Positions 1 to 12,409 are shown, counted from the first letter of the stretch. The stretch is 64,000 bases of DNA from Methyloligella solikamskensis (GCF_042676065.1 NZ_JBHTJO010000001.1:434001-498000); one strand, 5' to 3'. Notes: a model not told the origin generated them from the sequence alone. Made by a program: numbers and translations.

Positions 1-317
1 AAGAGACCGGCGTGACCTCCGTCGAGTTGATTGGGGAATCCCGGGACTGGTATCGCTACGATCTCCCCTCTGAGCTAGTCGGGATCGCCTGGAAAGGGCG
101 CTATTGCGGCCAGACCCAGAAGTGGTTCGTGGCGCGCTTCGAAGGCGATGAGAGCGAGATCGCTCTGGACGGCCGGCCCGGTCACGATGCGGAATTCGAT
201 GCCTGGCAATGGGTCGAGCTCGAGACGCTCCCCGACTTGATCGTGCCGTTCAAACGCCCGGTCTACGACCAGATCGTCGACGAGTTCGCGCCGCTGATCG
301 CGAAGCTGCGCGCTTAG
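1..317 (+). CDS. rppH: RNA pyrophosphohydrolase RppH, C-terminal part (5' end outside window)
   Basis: Nudix hydrolase that removes pyrophosphate from the 5' end of RNA and so triggers decay. The frame is already open at base 3 and reads ETGVTSVELI, which matches the end of the Nudix helix (…EETGV) and the following strand; the GTG at base 12 is therefore not a start. Also visible are the DWYRYDLP segment, the WKGRYCGQTQKWF segment typical of RppH/NudH, and a C-terminal W-x-x-L..LP..IVPFKRPVY region. About 105 residues remain. The catalytic glutamates lie mostly upstream of the window. The gene converges on the RND exporter with only a few bases between stops. Identification is by family resemblance. 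Confidence 0.85.
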   Translation, partial: ETGVTSVELIGESRDWYRYDLPSELVGIAWKGRYCGQTQKWFVARFEGDESEIALDGRPGHDAEFDAWQWVELETLPDLIVPFKRPVYDQIVDEFAPLIAKLRA

Positions 318-323
318 CACTTC

Positions 324-2678
324 CTAGGTGGCGCTCGCCTTTTCGGGGGCTGCGGGCGGCTCGCCCCGGAACCGGCTCATCATCCGGCGGATTACCAGGA
401 CGAAGGCTGGTAGCAGCACCAGATCGCCGATCAGGGCAGCGATGAGGGTCAGGGCCGCCAGCTTGCCGAACAGCCTGAGCGAGGGCAGGGACGACAGCAC
501 GGTGATGCCGAGCCCGAAGGCCAGGATGGTCGAGGTGAGCACGAGGGCCGGCCCGATGAGCACGGCCGCCCGGCGCACGGCGATCGCCGGATCCTGATCT
601 TCGCGGTCTTCCAATCGCAATCGGTTCAGATAATGCACCGTCGCGTTCAGAGAGAGGCCGAAGGCCACGATCAGCGCCACGATGGAGGCGAATTGCAGGC
701 CTTCGCCTGAGAGGGCCAAAAGGGCACCGGCCGAGAAGACCGGGAACAGTATTGGCACCACGCTCACCACCACCACGAGCCAGGAGCGGAAGATCAGGCC
801 CAGGAACAGGGCGATAACGGCGATCTCCACCGTGAGGCCCATATTCAGGTTCTCGATCATGGAGGCGCTATTGCGGGCGGCGATGGCCGACAGGCCTGTG
901 ACCTTGATCTCAAACTTGGGATTGTCCTCCCGCAGCTGATTGAGCCGGGTCTCGAGCTTCTCCACCACGGGCAGCAGATTGCTGACATCGATATCTGGCA
1001 CGCGGCCCGTGACGACGGCGGCATGCTCCTGCTCATTGATGAAGCGGTTGGTGAGATAGGCGGGCAGGATGCTCACATATTCCTGCAGCTTCTCCGGCGT
1101 GTCTTCGTCGGTCCGCGCCAGCCAGCGCTGGAGAGTTGCGATGGACCAGACATTGCCGACATCGGGCTCGGCCTGGACGGCGTCGTGAACCTCACCGATC
1201 AGCTGCAGCACATCCGGATCGTAGAGCGACTTGCCGTCGGGCCAGTCGATCATCACGTGGAGCGGGTTGGCGCCGGTCAGCTTGGCATCCAGCTGGGCGG
1301 AGGCCTCGACGGCTTGTTCCTTGTCGGGCACCTGGTCGGCCAGGCGATAGCGTGGCGGCAGGGTGCTGTAGATGATGCCGAGCGCCAGAACGGCGATCAC
1401 GCCGAGGCTGAGGATGGCCAGAGGCCGTTTGACCACGAAGTCGGCGAGCCAGGCGCAGCCGTTCTTCAGAGCCTCCATGAAGGGATTATCGCGATCTTCC
1501 GAGATGCCGAGATGGTGATGCTCGCGGATCAGCAGGCGCACCAGCAGCGGCACGATGGTGATGCAGACAACGAACGCTAGAAGGGTGGAGAGCGCGCCGG
1601 CGATGCCGAAGGTCCGGATCAGGGCGGAATCGGAGAAGAATAGCGCCAAGAACGAGACGGCAGCTGTTGTGCTGGACAGCACGCAGGCCGGGCCCACCAC
1701 CAGCAGGGCGTAGCGCGACGCGTCGATTGGCGATCTGCCCCGCAGCATGCGGTCGCGGGCCGCCACTGTGAGCTGCATGGAATCGGAGAAACCGAGCACC
1801 ATGATCAGGGGGATCATGACGTTCAGGAACAGATTCAGCTTGAAGCCGAGCCAGCCGAACATGCCGAGCGACCAGACGATCGCGATCACGGGGGGCAGGG
1901 CGGCGACGGCCATGAGCGAGAAGCGCCGGAAGAAGGCGAACGCGATGACCGCGCCGAACAGGAAGCCCAGGGCGTTGTAGAGGTTCCGGTCGCGCTTAAC
2001 CGCGTTGCGGATCTCAAGCTGCATGACCGGTGCGCCGGACATCTTCACGTTCAGGCCGCTGCCGTCGAGATCTTGCTTGGCGGTGTCCTTGATCTGCTTG
2101 ATGACCGACTCCAGCCCCTTCTCGGCGACGATGTCGCGGTCCAGAGCCAGCAGGATCAAGGCCAGGGTGCCGTCGTCGGAGAGCAGCTTGCCCTTGATGA
2201 TCTCGTTGTCGCGGACCTGCTGAATCAGTAGGTCGTATTCCTCGCCATCGGGCAGATCGTCGGGGAAGACCGGTCCCGGGACCTTGCCGGGCTCGGGCGC
2301 CTCGCGGGCGGAAAACAGCGATACCTGGCCTGCCATGCCGTCCACGAAGTGGAGATCCACGGCGAGATTACGCAGGGCGATGATGGAATCGCGGGAGAGC
2401 AGCTCCTGCCCCGTAACCACGATCAGCACATCGTATTCGCTGGAGGGAAAGCGCTCCGAGAGGCTTTCATAGGTCGTGAATTCGGGGCTGTCGGTGCGGA
2501 ACAGCTCGGAGAGCGAATCGTCGACCCGCAGGCGCTGCATGCCGAAGAAGGCGCCGATGGTGATCAGGACGACGATCCCGACCAGCAAGAGACGAGGTAG
2601 GCTGAGAGAAAGGAGACCGAGGCGCTCGATCCCGAAAGTCAGCGACCGCCTTGGGATATTACTCGACTTCAGACGCAT
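324..2678 (-). CDS. RND/MMPL superfamily exporter
   Basis: A 784-residue inner-membrane transporter of the predicted RND exporter group (COG1033/MMPL type). It has the two-fold pattern of this group: one N-terminal helix (about residues 25-45), a large periplasmic loop, a bundle of about five helices, then a second repeat of the same plan starting near residue 420. The helix after the first loop contains GFSDSMQLTVAARDR, like the conserved membrane-embedded Asp region of RND proteins. The protein ends in a short basic and Pro/Ala-rich tail. No membrane-fusion or outer-membrane partner is adjacent, so it probably works alone, perhaps on lipids or hopanoids; the substrate is not readable. ATG start at 2678. 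Confidence 0.75.
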   Translation of the reverse strand: MRLKSSNIPRRSLTFGIERLGLLSLSLPRLLLVGIVVLITIGAFFGMQRLRVDDSLSELFRTDSPEFTTYESLSERFPSSEYDVLIVVTGQELLSRDSIIALRNLAVDLHFVDGMAGQVSLFSAREAPEPGKVPGPVFPDDLPDGEEYDLLIQQVRDNEIIKGKLLSDDGTLALILLALDRDIVAEKGLESVIKQIKDTAKQDLDGSGLNVKMSGAPVMQLEIRNAVKRDRNLYNALGFLFGAVIAFAFFRRFSLMAVAALPPVIAIVWSLGMFGWLGFKLNLFLNVMIPLIMVLGFSDSMQLTVAARDRMLRGRSPIDASRYALLVVGPACVLSSTTAAVSFLALFFSDSALIRTFGIAGALSTLLAFVVCITIVPLLVRLLIREHHHLGISEDRDNPFMEALKNGCAWLADFVVKRPLAILSLGVIAVLALGIIYSTLPPRYRLADQVPDKEQAVEASAQLDAKLTGANPLHVMIDWPDGKSLYDPDVLQLIGEVHDAVQAEPDVGNVWSIATLQRWLARTDEDTPEKLQEYVSILPAYLTNRFINEQEHAAVVTGRVPDIDVSNLLPVVEKLETRLNQLREDNPKFEIKVTGLSAIAARNSASMIENLNMGLTVEIAVIALFLGLIFRSWLVVVVSVVPILFPVFSAGALLALSGEGLQFASIVALIVAFGLSLNATVHYLNRLRLEDREDQDPAIAVRRAAVLIGPALVLTSTILAFGLGITVLSSLPSLRLFGKLAALTLIAALIGDLVLLPAFVLVIRRMMSRFRGEPPAAPEKASAT

Positions 2679-2827
2679 TCCGCCTCCGGCAGCGAACCGG
2701 GCGGCCGAGATGCGTCAGCATCTGCCCCCAGGCTCGTCCCTCCCCAATAGTCTGGCCGAGGTTATAGCAAAGGTTGGGCGGGTCCGGCCAACACGATCGT
2801 GTGGCCCAGATATCGTGTGGCTTGGGA

Positions 2828-2867
2828 GAGACAGTTGCAGCGCCGGAGCGCTGCACGTTTTTGTCTC
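2828..2867 (-). terminator. Inverted repeat behind atpC, probable terminator of the atp operon
   Basis: A nested inverted repeat lies directly after the atpC stop codon. The inner arms GCAGCGC/GCGCTGC (2837-2843 and 2848-2854) are enclosed by outer arms GAGACA/TGTCTC (2828-2833 and 2862-2867). There is no long T-run on the minus strand, so it may stabilise the mRNA end or act bidirectionally rather than being a classical Rho-independent terminator. Confidence 0.45.
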
Positions 2868-3271
2868 TAGAGACCGAGGGTGGTCTTCACCTGACGGAGA
2901 TAGTCGAGGCGGAGCTGAAGCTTGTCCTTCTTGATGGGATCTTCAGCATCGTTCACGTCTTCCTCGGCGTCCTGGATGGCCTGATTGAGTTTCTCGGCAT
3001 CCAGATCGTCGCGGTTGATGGCTGTCTCGGCAAGGACCGTCAGGCCGGTCGGGTTGGCTTCGGCGAAGCCGCCCTTCACGAAATAGCGTGCCTCGCGGCC
3101 TCCGGCGTAGACGACATCCAGAAGGCCCGGCTTCAGGGTGGTGATCAGGGGCGCGTGGTTGGCGAGGACGGTCATGTCGCCCTCCGCGCCCGGCACCAGA
3201 ACGGACTCCACGTCTTCGGAGACGAGGAGCCGCTCGGGCGATACCAGTTCGAAATTGAACGCTTCAGCCAT
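2867..3271 (-). CDS. atpC: F1F0 ATP synthase subunit epsilon
   Basis: Subunit of the central stalk that couples rotation to catalysis and can inhibit ATP hydrolysis; cytoplasmic face of the inner membrane. The 134-residue product begins MAEAFNFELVSPERLL and carries the N-terminal beta-sandwich (VPGAEGDMTVLANHAPLITTLKPG) followed by a helical C-terminus. The frame is open further upstream to 3379, but that extension overlaps atpD in another frame. The ATG at 3271, two bases after the atpD stop, matches the family start. Last gene of the minus-strand operon atpHAGDC. Confidence 0.95.
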   Translation of the reverse strand: MAEAFNFELVSPERLLVSEDVESVLVPGAEGDMTVLANHAPLITTLKPGLLDVVYAGGREARYFVKGGFAEANPTGLTVLAETAINRDDLDAEKLNQAIQDAEEDVNDAEDPIKKDKLQLRLDYLRQVKTTLGL

Positions 3272-3273
3272 TG

Positions 3274-4725
<1,452 letters not shown>

Positions 4726-4743
4726 GATTTCTTCCTTCGTCGT

Positions 4744-5631
4744 TTACAGCGCCTCGGCGCCGGAGATGATTTCGATCAGCTCCGTGGTGATCTGCGCCTG
4801 ACGGGTACGGTTGTATTCCAGAGACAGCTTGTCGATCATATCGCCGGCATTGCGCGTGGCGTTGTCCATCGCGCTCATGCGGGCGCCCTGCTCGGAGGCC
4901 GCGTTTTCCAGCAGCGCCTTCAGGATCTGGGTGGTGACGTTGAGGGGCAGGAGATCGGCCAGGATCTCTTCCTCGTCCGGCTCGTATTCATAGACCGCGC
5001 CCTTGAGCTGCTCCTCCATGGAGGGAGCATCTTCGGGGATCTGAGCCGGAATTATCTGCTGAGCGGTCGGGATCTGGCTGATCACCGACTTGAACTCCGA
5101 ATAGAACAGAGTGACGACGTCGAACTCGCCTGCTTCGAACCGGGAAAGGGCCTTCTGGGCAATGCTCTCGGCGTGGACGAAGCCAACATTCTTGGCTTCG
5201 CGGAGCTCGATCACCTCGATGATCTTGTCGCCATGGTCCCGGCGCAGCTGATCGAAGCCCTTCTTGCCGACACAGATGATTTTCACATCCTTGCCGGCGG
5301 CAAGGAGCTTATTCAGATGCTCGCGCGCCTTCTTGACGATGGAGGAGTTGAAGCCGCCACACAGACCGCGATCCGCGGTGCACACGATAAGAAGATGACT
5401 CTGGTCACTGCCGGTGCCGACCATGAGGGGCGGACCGCCTTCCTGGCCTTTCAGCGCATTTGCGAGATTGGCCAGCACAGCTTCCATGCGCTCGGCATAG
5501 GGCCGTGCGTTCTGGGCAGCCTCCTCGGCGCGGCGGAGCTTGGCCGCCGCCACCATCTGCATGGCCTTGGTGATCTTTTGCGTCGCCTTGACGCTCGAGA
5601 TCCGGTTTTTGAGATCCTTTAGGGATGCCAT
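4744..5631 (-). CDS. atpG: F1F0 ATP synthase subunit gamma
   Basis: Rotor shaft of F1. 295 residues with the typical start MASLKDLKNRISSVKATQKI and the conserved C-terminal helix (…ASEQGARMSAMDNATRNAGD, then LSLEYNRTRQAQITTELIEI). The internal CTADRGLCGGFNSSIVK block is the family signature. Between atpA and atpD on the minus strand. Confidence 0.97.
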   Translation of the reverse strand: MASLKDLKNRISSVKATQKITKAMQMVAAAKLRRAEEAAQNARPYAERMEAVLANLANALKGQEGGPPLMVGTGSDQSHLLIVCTADRGLCGGFNSSIVKKAREHLNKLLAAGKDVKIICVGKKGFDQLRRDHGDKIIEVIELREAKNVGFVHAESIAQKALSRFEAGEFDVVTLFYSEFKSVISQIPTAQQIIPAQIPEDAPSMEEQLKGAVYEYEPDEEEILADLLPLNVTTQILKALLENAASEQGARMSAMDNATRNAGDMIDKLSLEYNRTRQAQITTELIEIISGAEAL

Positions 5632-5653
5632 TTTCTAACCGCCACTCCTTCTC

Positions 5654-7182
<1,529 letters not shown>

Positions 7183-7183
<1 letters not shown>

Positions 7184-7743
7184 CAGCCAACCTCTTTCAT
7201 GGCGTGCTTCATACTATTGAGTTTGGTGCGAAGTGAGGAGTCGATCATGCGGCTGCCGACCTTGACGACGAGCCCGCCGAGCAGGCTGGGGTCGACACGG
7301 GTGGAGAGCTGCACGTCCTTGTCGAGGGCGGCTTTCAGCGCCTGCTTCAGCGCGGTGACCTGCCCATCCTCGAGCTCCGTTGCGGTGACGACTTCCGCGC
7401 TCGTCTCGCCGCGATGACGCGCGGTGAGCTTGCGGAAGGCTTCGATCATGTCGGGGGCGGCGAAAAGCCGGCGATTTTTCGTGATGAGCTTGAGGAAATT
7501 GGCGGTCAGGCCTTCGATCTCGATTTTATCGAGAACGGCCGAAATCGCCCTTGTCTGCTCGTCGGCGCCGAAAACCGGGCTTTTGACCAGGCGGACCAGG
7601 TCTTCGCTGGCGTCGAGCGCCTCGCCGAAGTGGTTGAGATCGGCTTCAGTCTTCTCTAGCGCCTTCTCTTCCAGCGCGAGCTCGAAAAGGGCAAGGGCGT
7701 AACGGCCCGCTACGCCTGTCACTATCGGGTCTTCGCCTGCCAC
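7183..7743 (-). CDS. atpH: F1F0 ATP synthase subunit delta
   Basis: Peripheral stalk subunit that fixes F1 to the b-subunits. 186 residues: six-helix N-terminal domain (…GVAGRYALALFELALEE) and the C-terminal strand region with RVDPSLLGGLVVKVGSRMIDSS, a family hallmark. First gene of the minus-strand F1 operon, so the operon promoter should lie in 7744-8060. Confidence 0.95.
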
Positions 7744-8060
7744 GTTACACGCTCATTCTTAGCCAGGGGACTGATTTTCCTTTTCAGTCCGGTCGATTGT
7801 CGCCACGTAAAATCTGGGATTGTCACTTCCGCGTCAACGGGCCAAGGCGACACGCTGAGCGCCCCCGGAAATGCCGGCTTGCCTCTAACATGGCGGCGAG
7901 GGGGGCGCAACTTTTGAAGTACCCGATACGGGGCAGATTGCTTAATGGCGCATTGCTCTTGGCAGGCGTTGAGTGCTAACGGGCCCCGAAACGCGATTTT
8001 CGGCTCTAAATCGGCGTGAGAGCCTGCGGTCGCAGCAAAGGCTGGGTGCAAGTTGGTCGC
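7744..8060. promoter_or_regulatory. Divergent intergenic region, atpH / clc gene
   Basis: About 317 bases without a supported gene, between two divergently transcribed genes, so it should hold both promoters. I could not assign -35/-10 boxes with confidence. A clear hairpin (arms GGACTGA/TCAGTCC, 7768-7774 and 7784-7790, loop rich in T/C) lies about 25 bases upstream of the atpH start and would be in its mRNA leader. A looser inverted pair of GCGCCCC/GGGGCGC type spans about 7859-7909. Confidence 0.4.
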
Positions 8061-9950
8061 ATGACACAGGACGAGAAGGACGACGGCGGGAAAGGCCCGA
8101 AAGGCGGCGAGACGGATGGGACGGACGAGGAGTCCGTGCTTCAGCCGGTGCAGACGGAAGATACAGTCCAGGCGATCGAGGAGGAAGAAACCCTCCGCAT
8201 AAGCCTTTGGATGCTCTCCTTCCTGGCGCTGGTCGTGGGCATCGTTACCGGATTCGGCGCCATCCTGTTCCGCGGCTTGATCGGCGTCATCCATAACGCC
8301 TTCTTCTTCGGCCAGTTCTCCTTCGACTTCGAGCACAACAGCTTCATCCCCGAGAGCCCCTGGGGGGCTGGCATCATTCTGGTGCCGGTGATCGGCGGTC
8401 TTATCGTGACCTGGCTGGTCAGCACCTTCGCGCCAGAGGCCAAGGGCCACGGCGTGCCGGAGGTGATGGACGCGATTTACTACAAGTCGGGCATCATTCG
8501 GCCCGTGGTGGCGGTGGTGAAGTCCCTGGCCTCAGCCATCTCCATCGGGTCGGGCGCGTCGGTCGGCCGGGAAGGGCCGATCATCCAGATCGGCGCGGCG
8601 CTGGGCTCGACCCTGGGCCAGGTGATCACCGTGCCGCCGGGCCAGCGCATCATCCTGGTGGCGGCGGGCGCGGGCGCGGGCATCGCGTCGACCTTCAACA
8701 CGCCCATCGGTGGGGTGATGTTCGCCATCGAGCTGATGATGCCCGAGGTGAGCGTGCGGACCTTCCTGCCCGTGGCCCTGGCGACGGGCACGGCGACCTT
8801 CATCGGCCGGTACTTCTTCGGCCAGGACCCGGCCTTCCTGGTGCCGATCCTGCCGCCGGTGGACGTGGATGCCGCGACCGGCGTGCTCCTCCTCCTCTAT
8901 GCCCTGCTCGGCGTGGTGACCGGTGTCGCGGCGGCCATCTTCGTGCGCGGGCTCGCCTGGACCGAGACGGTCTTCGAGAAGATCGAGGGCCGCTATATCC
9001 GCAATATCATCGGCATGACCCTGGTCGGGCTGATGATCTACGGCCTGCATGTCGCCTACGGGCACTATTTCGTGGCGGGCGTCGGCTACCCCACCATCCA
9101 GGCAATTCTGGAAGGCAGCATGTCGGGGGTGTGGTTCCTGCTGCTCCTGGCGGCGGCCAAGCTGGTCGCGACCTCGCTCAGCCTGGGCGCGGGCGCGTCG
9201 GGCGGTGTGTTCTCACCGTCCTTGTTCATGGGGGCGACCGTGGGCGGGGCGTTCGGCGTCGCCATGTCGTTACTGTTTCCGGAGCTCGGGGTCAGCGTGC
9301 CCTCCTTCGCCATGGTGGGCATGGGCGCCATGGTCGGCGGCGGCACGGGCGCGGCCATGACCGCCGTGACCATGATCTTCGAGATGACCCGGGATTACGA
9401 CATCGTGCTGCCGATGATCCTGGCGGTGGCGCTCGCCATCGGCACGCGGCGGCTATTGTCGCGGGAGAATATCTACACCCTGAAGCTGGTCGCCCGCGGC
9501 CATGTGATCCCCAAGGCGTTGCACGCCAATATGTTCCTGGTGCGCCGGGCGAACGAGATCATGGAGACCGACGTGGTGCTGGCGCCGGCCGATATGACGC
9601 TCGACGATTTCCTCGCCCAGCCGCCTCATGACGGCGGCATCCGCCATGTGGCCGTGCGGGACGAGAACCATATCGTCGGCGTGCTCTATATCGACATGTC
9701 GTTCCGCCAGGCGCCGGAGAAGGCGACCTCGACCATCACCTTGCGGGACATCGCCCATCGCAACTTCACCATCGTGCGGGAGGACGACATCGTCTTCGAC
9801 GTGATCCAGCGCATGTGGCGGAAAGAGGCGATGATGGCGCTGGTCATGCGCGGCCGCGGCATCGCGCGCGCCGACAACATCCTCGGCGTGATCACCAAGG
9901 AGCATGTGGCGGACAGCGTGGCGTCGAGCGTGAAGGTCTATCCGGGGTAG
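8061..9950 (+). CDS. ClC-family chloride channel/transporter with C-terminal CBS pair
   Basis: A 629-residue membrane protein: acidic hydrophilic N-terminus (to about residue 43), ClC core, then two CBS domains (roughly 490-625) that usually bind adenine nucleotides. Core motifs: GHGVPE (129-134, GSGIPE class), GREGP with the gating glutamate at E171, and GASGGVFSPSLF. At the position of the intracellular proton glutamate of ClC antiporters (second E of the IEEM-like motif) there is Leu225 (IEL), as if the protein were a passive channel. I chose the ATG at 8061 over the upstream in-frame GTG at 8016 because the family needs no extra N-terminus. Gene stands alone, divergent from atpH. Confidence 0.88.
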   Translation: MTQDEKDDGGKGPKGGETDGTDEESVLQPVQTEDTVQAIEEEETLRISLWMLSFLALVVGIVTGFGAILFRGLIGVIHNAFFFGQFSFDFEHNSFIPESPWGAGIILVPVIGGLIVTWLVSTFAPEAKGHGVPEVMDAIYYKSGIIRPVVAVVKSLASAISIGSGASVGREGPIIQIGAALGSTLGQVITVPPGQRIILVAAGAGAGIASTFNTPIGGVMFAIELMMPEVSVRTFLPVALATGTATFIGRYFFGQDPAFLVPILPPVDVDAATGVLLLLYALLGVVTGVAAAIFVRGLAWTETVFEKIEGRYIRNIIGMTLVGLMIYGLHVAYGHYFVAGVGYPTIQAILEGSMSGVWFLLLLAAAKLVATSLSLGAGASGGVFSPSLFMGATVGGAFGVAMSLLFPELGVSVPSFAMVGMGAMVGGGTGAAMTAVTMIFEMTRDYDIVLPMILAVALAIGTRRLLSRENIYTLKLVARGHVIPKALHANMFLVRRANEIMETDVVLAPADMTLDDFLAQPPHDGGIRHVAVRDENHIVGVLYIDMSFRQAPEKATSTITLRDIAHRNFTIVREDDIVFDVIQRMWRKEAMMALVMRGRGIARADNILGVITKEHVADSVASSVKVYPG

Positions 9951-9964
9951 GGTTGTGCCGGATG

Positions 9965-10121
9965 GTTCACCTCTCCCCGGCGGGGAGAGGTCGGATGCGT
10001 AGCATCCGGGTGAGGGGGGAAAGACTCGATATCTGTCCACCCCCTCACCCCAACCCTCTCCCCAAGGGGAGAGGGGGTAGGCGCATCGGCATGGATGCCC
10101 GGATCAAGTCCGGGCATGACG
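9965..10121. repeat. Cluster of intergenic palindromic (REP-like) repeats
   Basis: Between the ends of the ClC gene and priA lies a run of hairpins: CCTCTCCCCGG/CGGGGAGAGG (9970-9990), GGATGC/GCATCC (9993-10007), CCCTCTCCCC/GGGGAGAGGG (10054-10075) and ATGCCCGGA/TCCGGGCAT (10095-10117). The G-rich GGGTGAGGGGG near 10008-10018 can also pair with the CCCCCTCACCC near 10040. The last unit, 10088-10121, recurs exactly in inverted orientation at 54242-54275. Such elements are common between convergent genes in Rhizobiales and may end or stabilise transcripts. Confidence 0.75.
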
Positions 10122-10140
10122 AAGGAGAGAACCGCCAGCC

Positions 10141-12327
10141 TCACAAAAAACTATACGGGTCGATATCCACCACGAGCCTCAGATCGGCCCGGGGCTTGGG
10201 GGCGTTCTGGAGCCAGAGGCGGATGTAGTTCTGCAAATCGGCCTCCCGGGCGGCCTTGACCAGGAGCCGGTAGCGATAGCGGCCGCGGATGACGGCCAGC
10301 GGCGCTTCGGCCGGGCCCAGCACCTCGATCTTGTTGGCGGGCGGGGCGGCGCGCGCGACGTCGCGGGCGAAGGTTTCGGCGCGATCCCGCAGGCTCGATG
10401 AGACGAGGATTGAGGCGAGGCGGCCGAAGGGCGGCATCTCCGCATCGCGGCGAGATTCGATCTCCCGGGCCAGGAACGCATCCCGGTCGCTTTCCACCAG
10501 GGCCTGAATGACCGGGTGCTCCGGCATATAGGTCTGGATCAGACCTTTCCCCTTGATCGCCTCGCGCCCCGCGCGGCCCGTGACCTGGCTCAAGAGTTGG
10601 AAGGTGCGCTCCGCGGCGCGGGGATCGGCCTGGGTGAGGCCGAGATCGCCGTCGACCACGCCCACAAGGGCCAGCCCCGGAAAGTGATGGCCCTTGGCGA
10701 CGAGCTGGGTGCCGATGATGATATCGGCCTCACCCGCCTCGATCTCCCGCAAGGTCCGGCGCAGCTCCTCGATGCCGGTCAGCTGATCGGATGACAGGAT
10801 GATGCGGCGTGCCTCGGGGAAGCGCTCGGCGATTTCCTCGTCGATGCGCTCCACACCGGGGCCGCAAGGCGTGAGCGAATCCTCCGCGCCGCATTGGGGG
10901 CACTCGTCCGGCACGGGTAGGAAGGTGCCGCAATGGTGGCATTCCAGGCGCCGGCGGAAGCGGTGCTCTACCAGCCAGGCGGAGCAGTTGGGGCATTCGA
11001 AGCGGTAGCCGCAATTCCGGCACAGGGTCAGCGGCGCGTAGCCCCGGCGATTGAGGAAGAGGAGCGCCTGCTGTCCGTCCTCCAGGGTCTCCTCGATGGC
11101 GTTTACCAGAGGCGGGGCCAACCAGCGGCCGCGCTCCGGCGGGCTCTTCCGCATATCGATGGCTTCGATCTCGGGGAGGGTGGCTTGGGCGTAGCGGCTT
11201 TCCAGCTTTATGTGGCGATAGCGCCCGGCCTCGACGTTCACGATGCTCTCGATGGAGGGTGTGGCGGAGGAGAGCACCACGGGACATTTGCCGAGATTGC
11301 CGCGCAGCACGGCCATGTCGCGGGCCTGATAGGTGACGCGGTCCTCCTGCTTGTAGCCCTGGTCGTGCTCCTCATCGACGACGATGAGGCGGAGATCCGG
11401 AAAGGGCAGGAAGAGGGCGGAGCGCGCGCCGACCACGAATTTCGCCTGGCCATTGGCGACGGCGCGCCAGACCCGGCCGCGCATGTTGGACGTCATGCCG
11501 GAATGCCATTCGGCGGGTTTGGCGCCGAAGCGCCGCTCGCAGCGGTCGATGAACTGACCCGTCAGCGCGATCTCCGGCATCAGCACCAGGGCCTGGCCGC
11601 CGGTTTTGAGGGCTTGCGCGATGGCCTCGAAATAGACCTCCGTCTTGCCCGAGCCTGTGACGCCGTCGAGCAGGGTGACGACGAAGCCGTTCTCGGTGTT
11701 GGCGCAGAGTTCCTTCGCGGCGCCCGATTGCAGGTCCGAGAGCTCGACATTTTCGCCGGTGAGATCGAAGGACGCCTCCCAGGGGTCGGGCAGCACCTCC
11801 TGAAGAAGTGTGCCCGTGTTCACCAGACCGTCGATCACGCCGCCGGAAACGCCGGCCATCTCCGCCAGCTCCGACTTCTTGAAGATCATGCCGCTGGAGG
11901 CTGCCTCCAGGACGCGGGCGCGGGCCGAGGTCATGCGCTCCGGCTCCGGCCCGCCGGCGCGCACACCGAAGCGGATGGCCGGCGGCTCGAACGCCTTGGA
12001 GGCGCTCATCATCATACGCAGCACCATGCCCGGCGGGGTCAGGGTGTAGTTGGCGACCCAGTCGCAGAATTTGAGCGAGATTTCGGGCAGTGGCGGGACG
12101 TCGTCGAAATGGCTCTCGATGGCGCGGAGCTTGGCCGGATCGACGGATTTGCCACTGCTTTCGTGCCAGACGACGCCCATGCGCAGGGCCGGCCCCAGGG
12201 GCACTACCACGAAGTCGCCCGGATGCAGCTCCTTTCCCTCCGGCACCAGATAGTCGTAGGGCGCGGGCAGGGCGAGGGGCAGCAGAACCGGGACTGTCTT
12301 GGCGCTGGTCAGGGCTTCGCGACTCAT
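10141..12327 (-). CDS. priA: Primosomal protein N' (PriA helicase)
   Basis: Replication-restart 3'-5' DNA helicase that reloads DnaB at stalled forks. 728 residues: N-terminal DNA-binding domain, helicase core with Walker A GVTGSGKTEVYF, DEEH box (LIVVDEEHDQGYKQ), and the Zn-binding cysteine module CRNCGYRFECPNCSAW … CHHCGTFLPVPDECPQCG inserted in the second helicase lobe. C-terminal motifs GTQLVAKGHHFPGLALVGV and GRAGR are present. The start codon overlaps nothing; xerC starts divergently about 80 bases away. priA near xerC and the atp operon is a known rhizobial order. Confidence 0.96.
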   Translation of the reverse strand: MSREALTSAKTVPVLLPLALPAPYDYLVPEGKELHPGDFVVVPLGPALRMGVVWHESSGKSVDPAKLRAIESHFDDVPPLPEISLKFCDWVANYTLTPPGMVLRMMMSASKAFEPPAIRFGVRAGGPEPERMTSARARVLEAASSGMIFKKSELAEMAGVSGGVIDGLVNTGTLLQEVLPDPWEASFDLTGENVELSDLQSGAAKELCANTENGFVVTLLDGVTGSGKTEVYFEAIAQALKTGGQALVLMPEIALTGQFIDRCERRFGAKPAEWHSGMTSNMRGRVWRAVANGQAKFVVGARSALFLPFPDLRLIVVDEEHDQGYKQEDRVTYQARDMAVLRGNLGKCPVVLSSATPSIESIVNVEAGRYRHIKLESRYAQATLPEIEAIDMRKSPPERGRWLAPPLVNAIEETLEDGQQALLFLNRRGYAPLTLCRNCGYRFECPNCSAWLVEHRFRRRLECHHCGTFLPVPDECPQCGAEDSLTPCGPGVERIDEEIAERFPEARRIILSSDQLTGIEELRRTLREIEAGEADIIIGTQLVAKGHHFPGLALVGVVDGDLGLTQADPRAAERTFQLLSQVTGRAGREAIKGKGLIQTYMPEHPVIQALVESDRDAFLAREIESRRDAEMPPFGRLASILVSSSLRDRAETFARDVARAAPPANKIEVLGPAEAPLAVIRGRYRYRLLVKAAREADLQNYIRLWLQNAPKPRADLRLVVDIDPYSFL

Positions 12328-12409
12328 CTCTATGATTAAGCGGGCTTAAGGACTCCTAGCGCATCATGACGGGCAATTCGTCTCTTGCGATAGAGAGAGG
12401 GCCCCTTCG

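Noticed and set aside
7722..8450. 242-codon minus-strand frame between atpH and the ClC gene
   Set aside because: Overlaps atpH and the 5' part of the ClC gene, shows no domain, and its His/Asp-rich content is typical of shadows.
9965..10121. CRISPR-like array
   Set aside because: The palindromes differ from one another and lack equal-length repeats with unique spacers; no cas gene is present.
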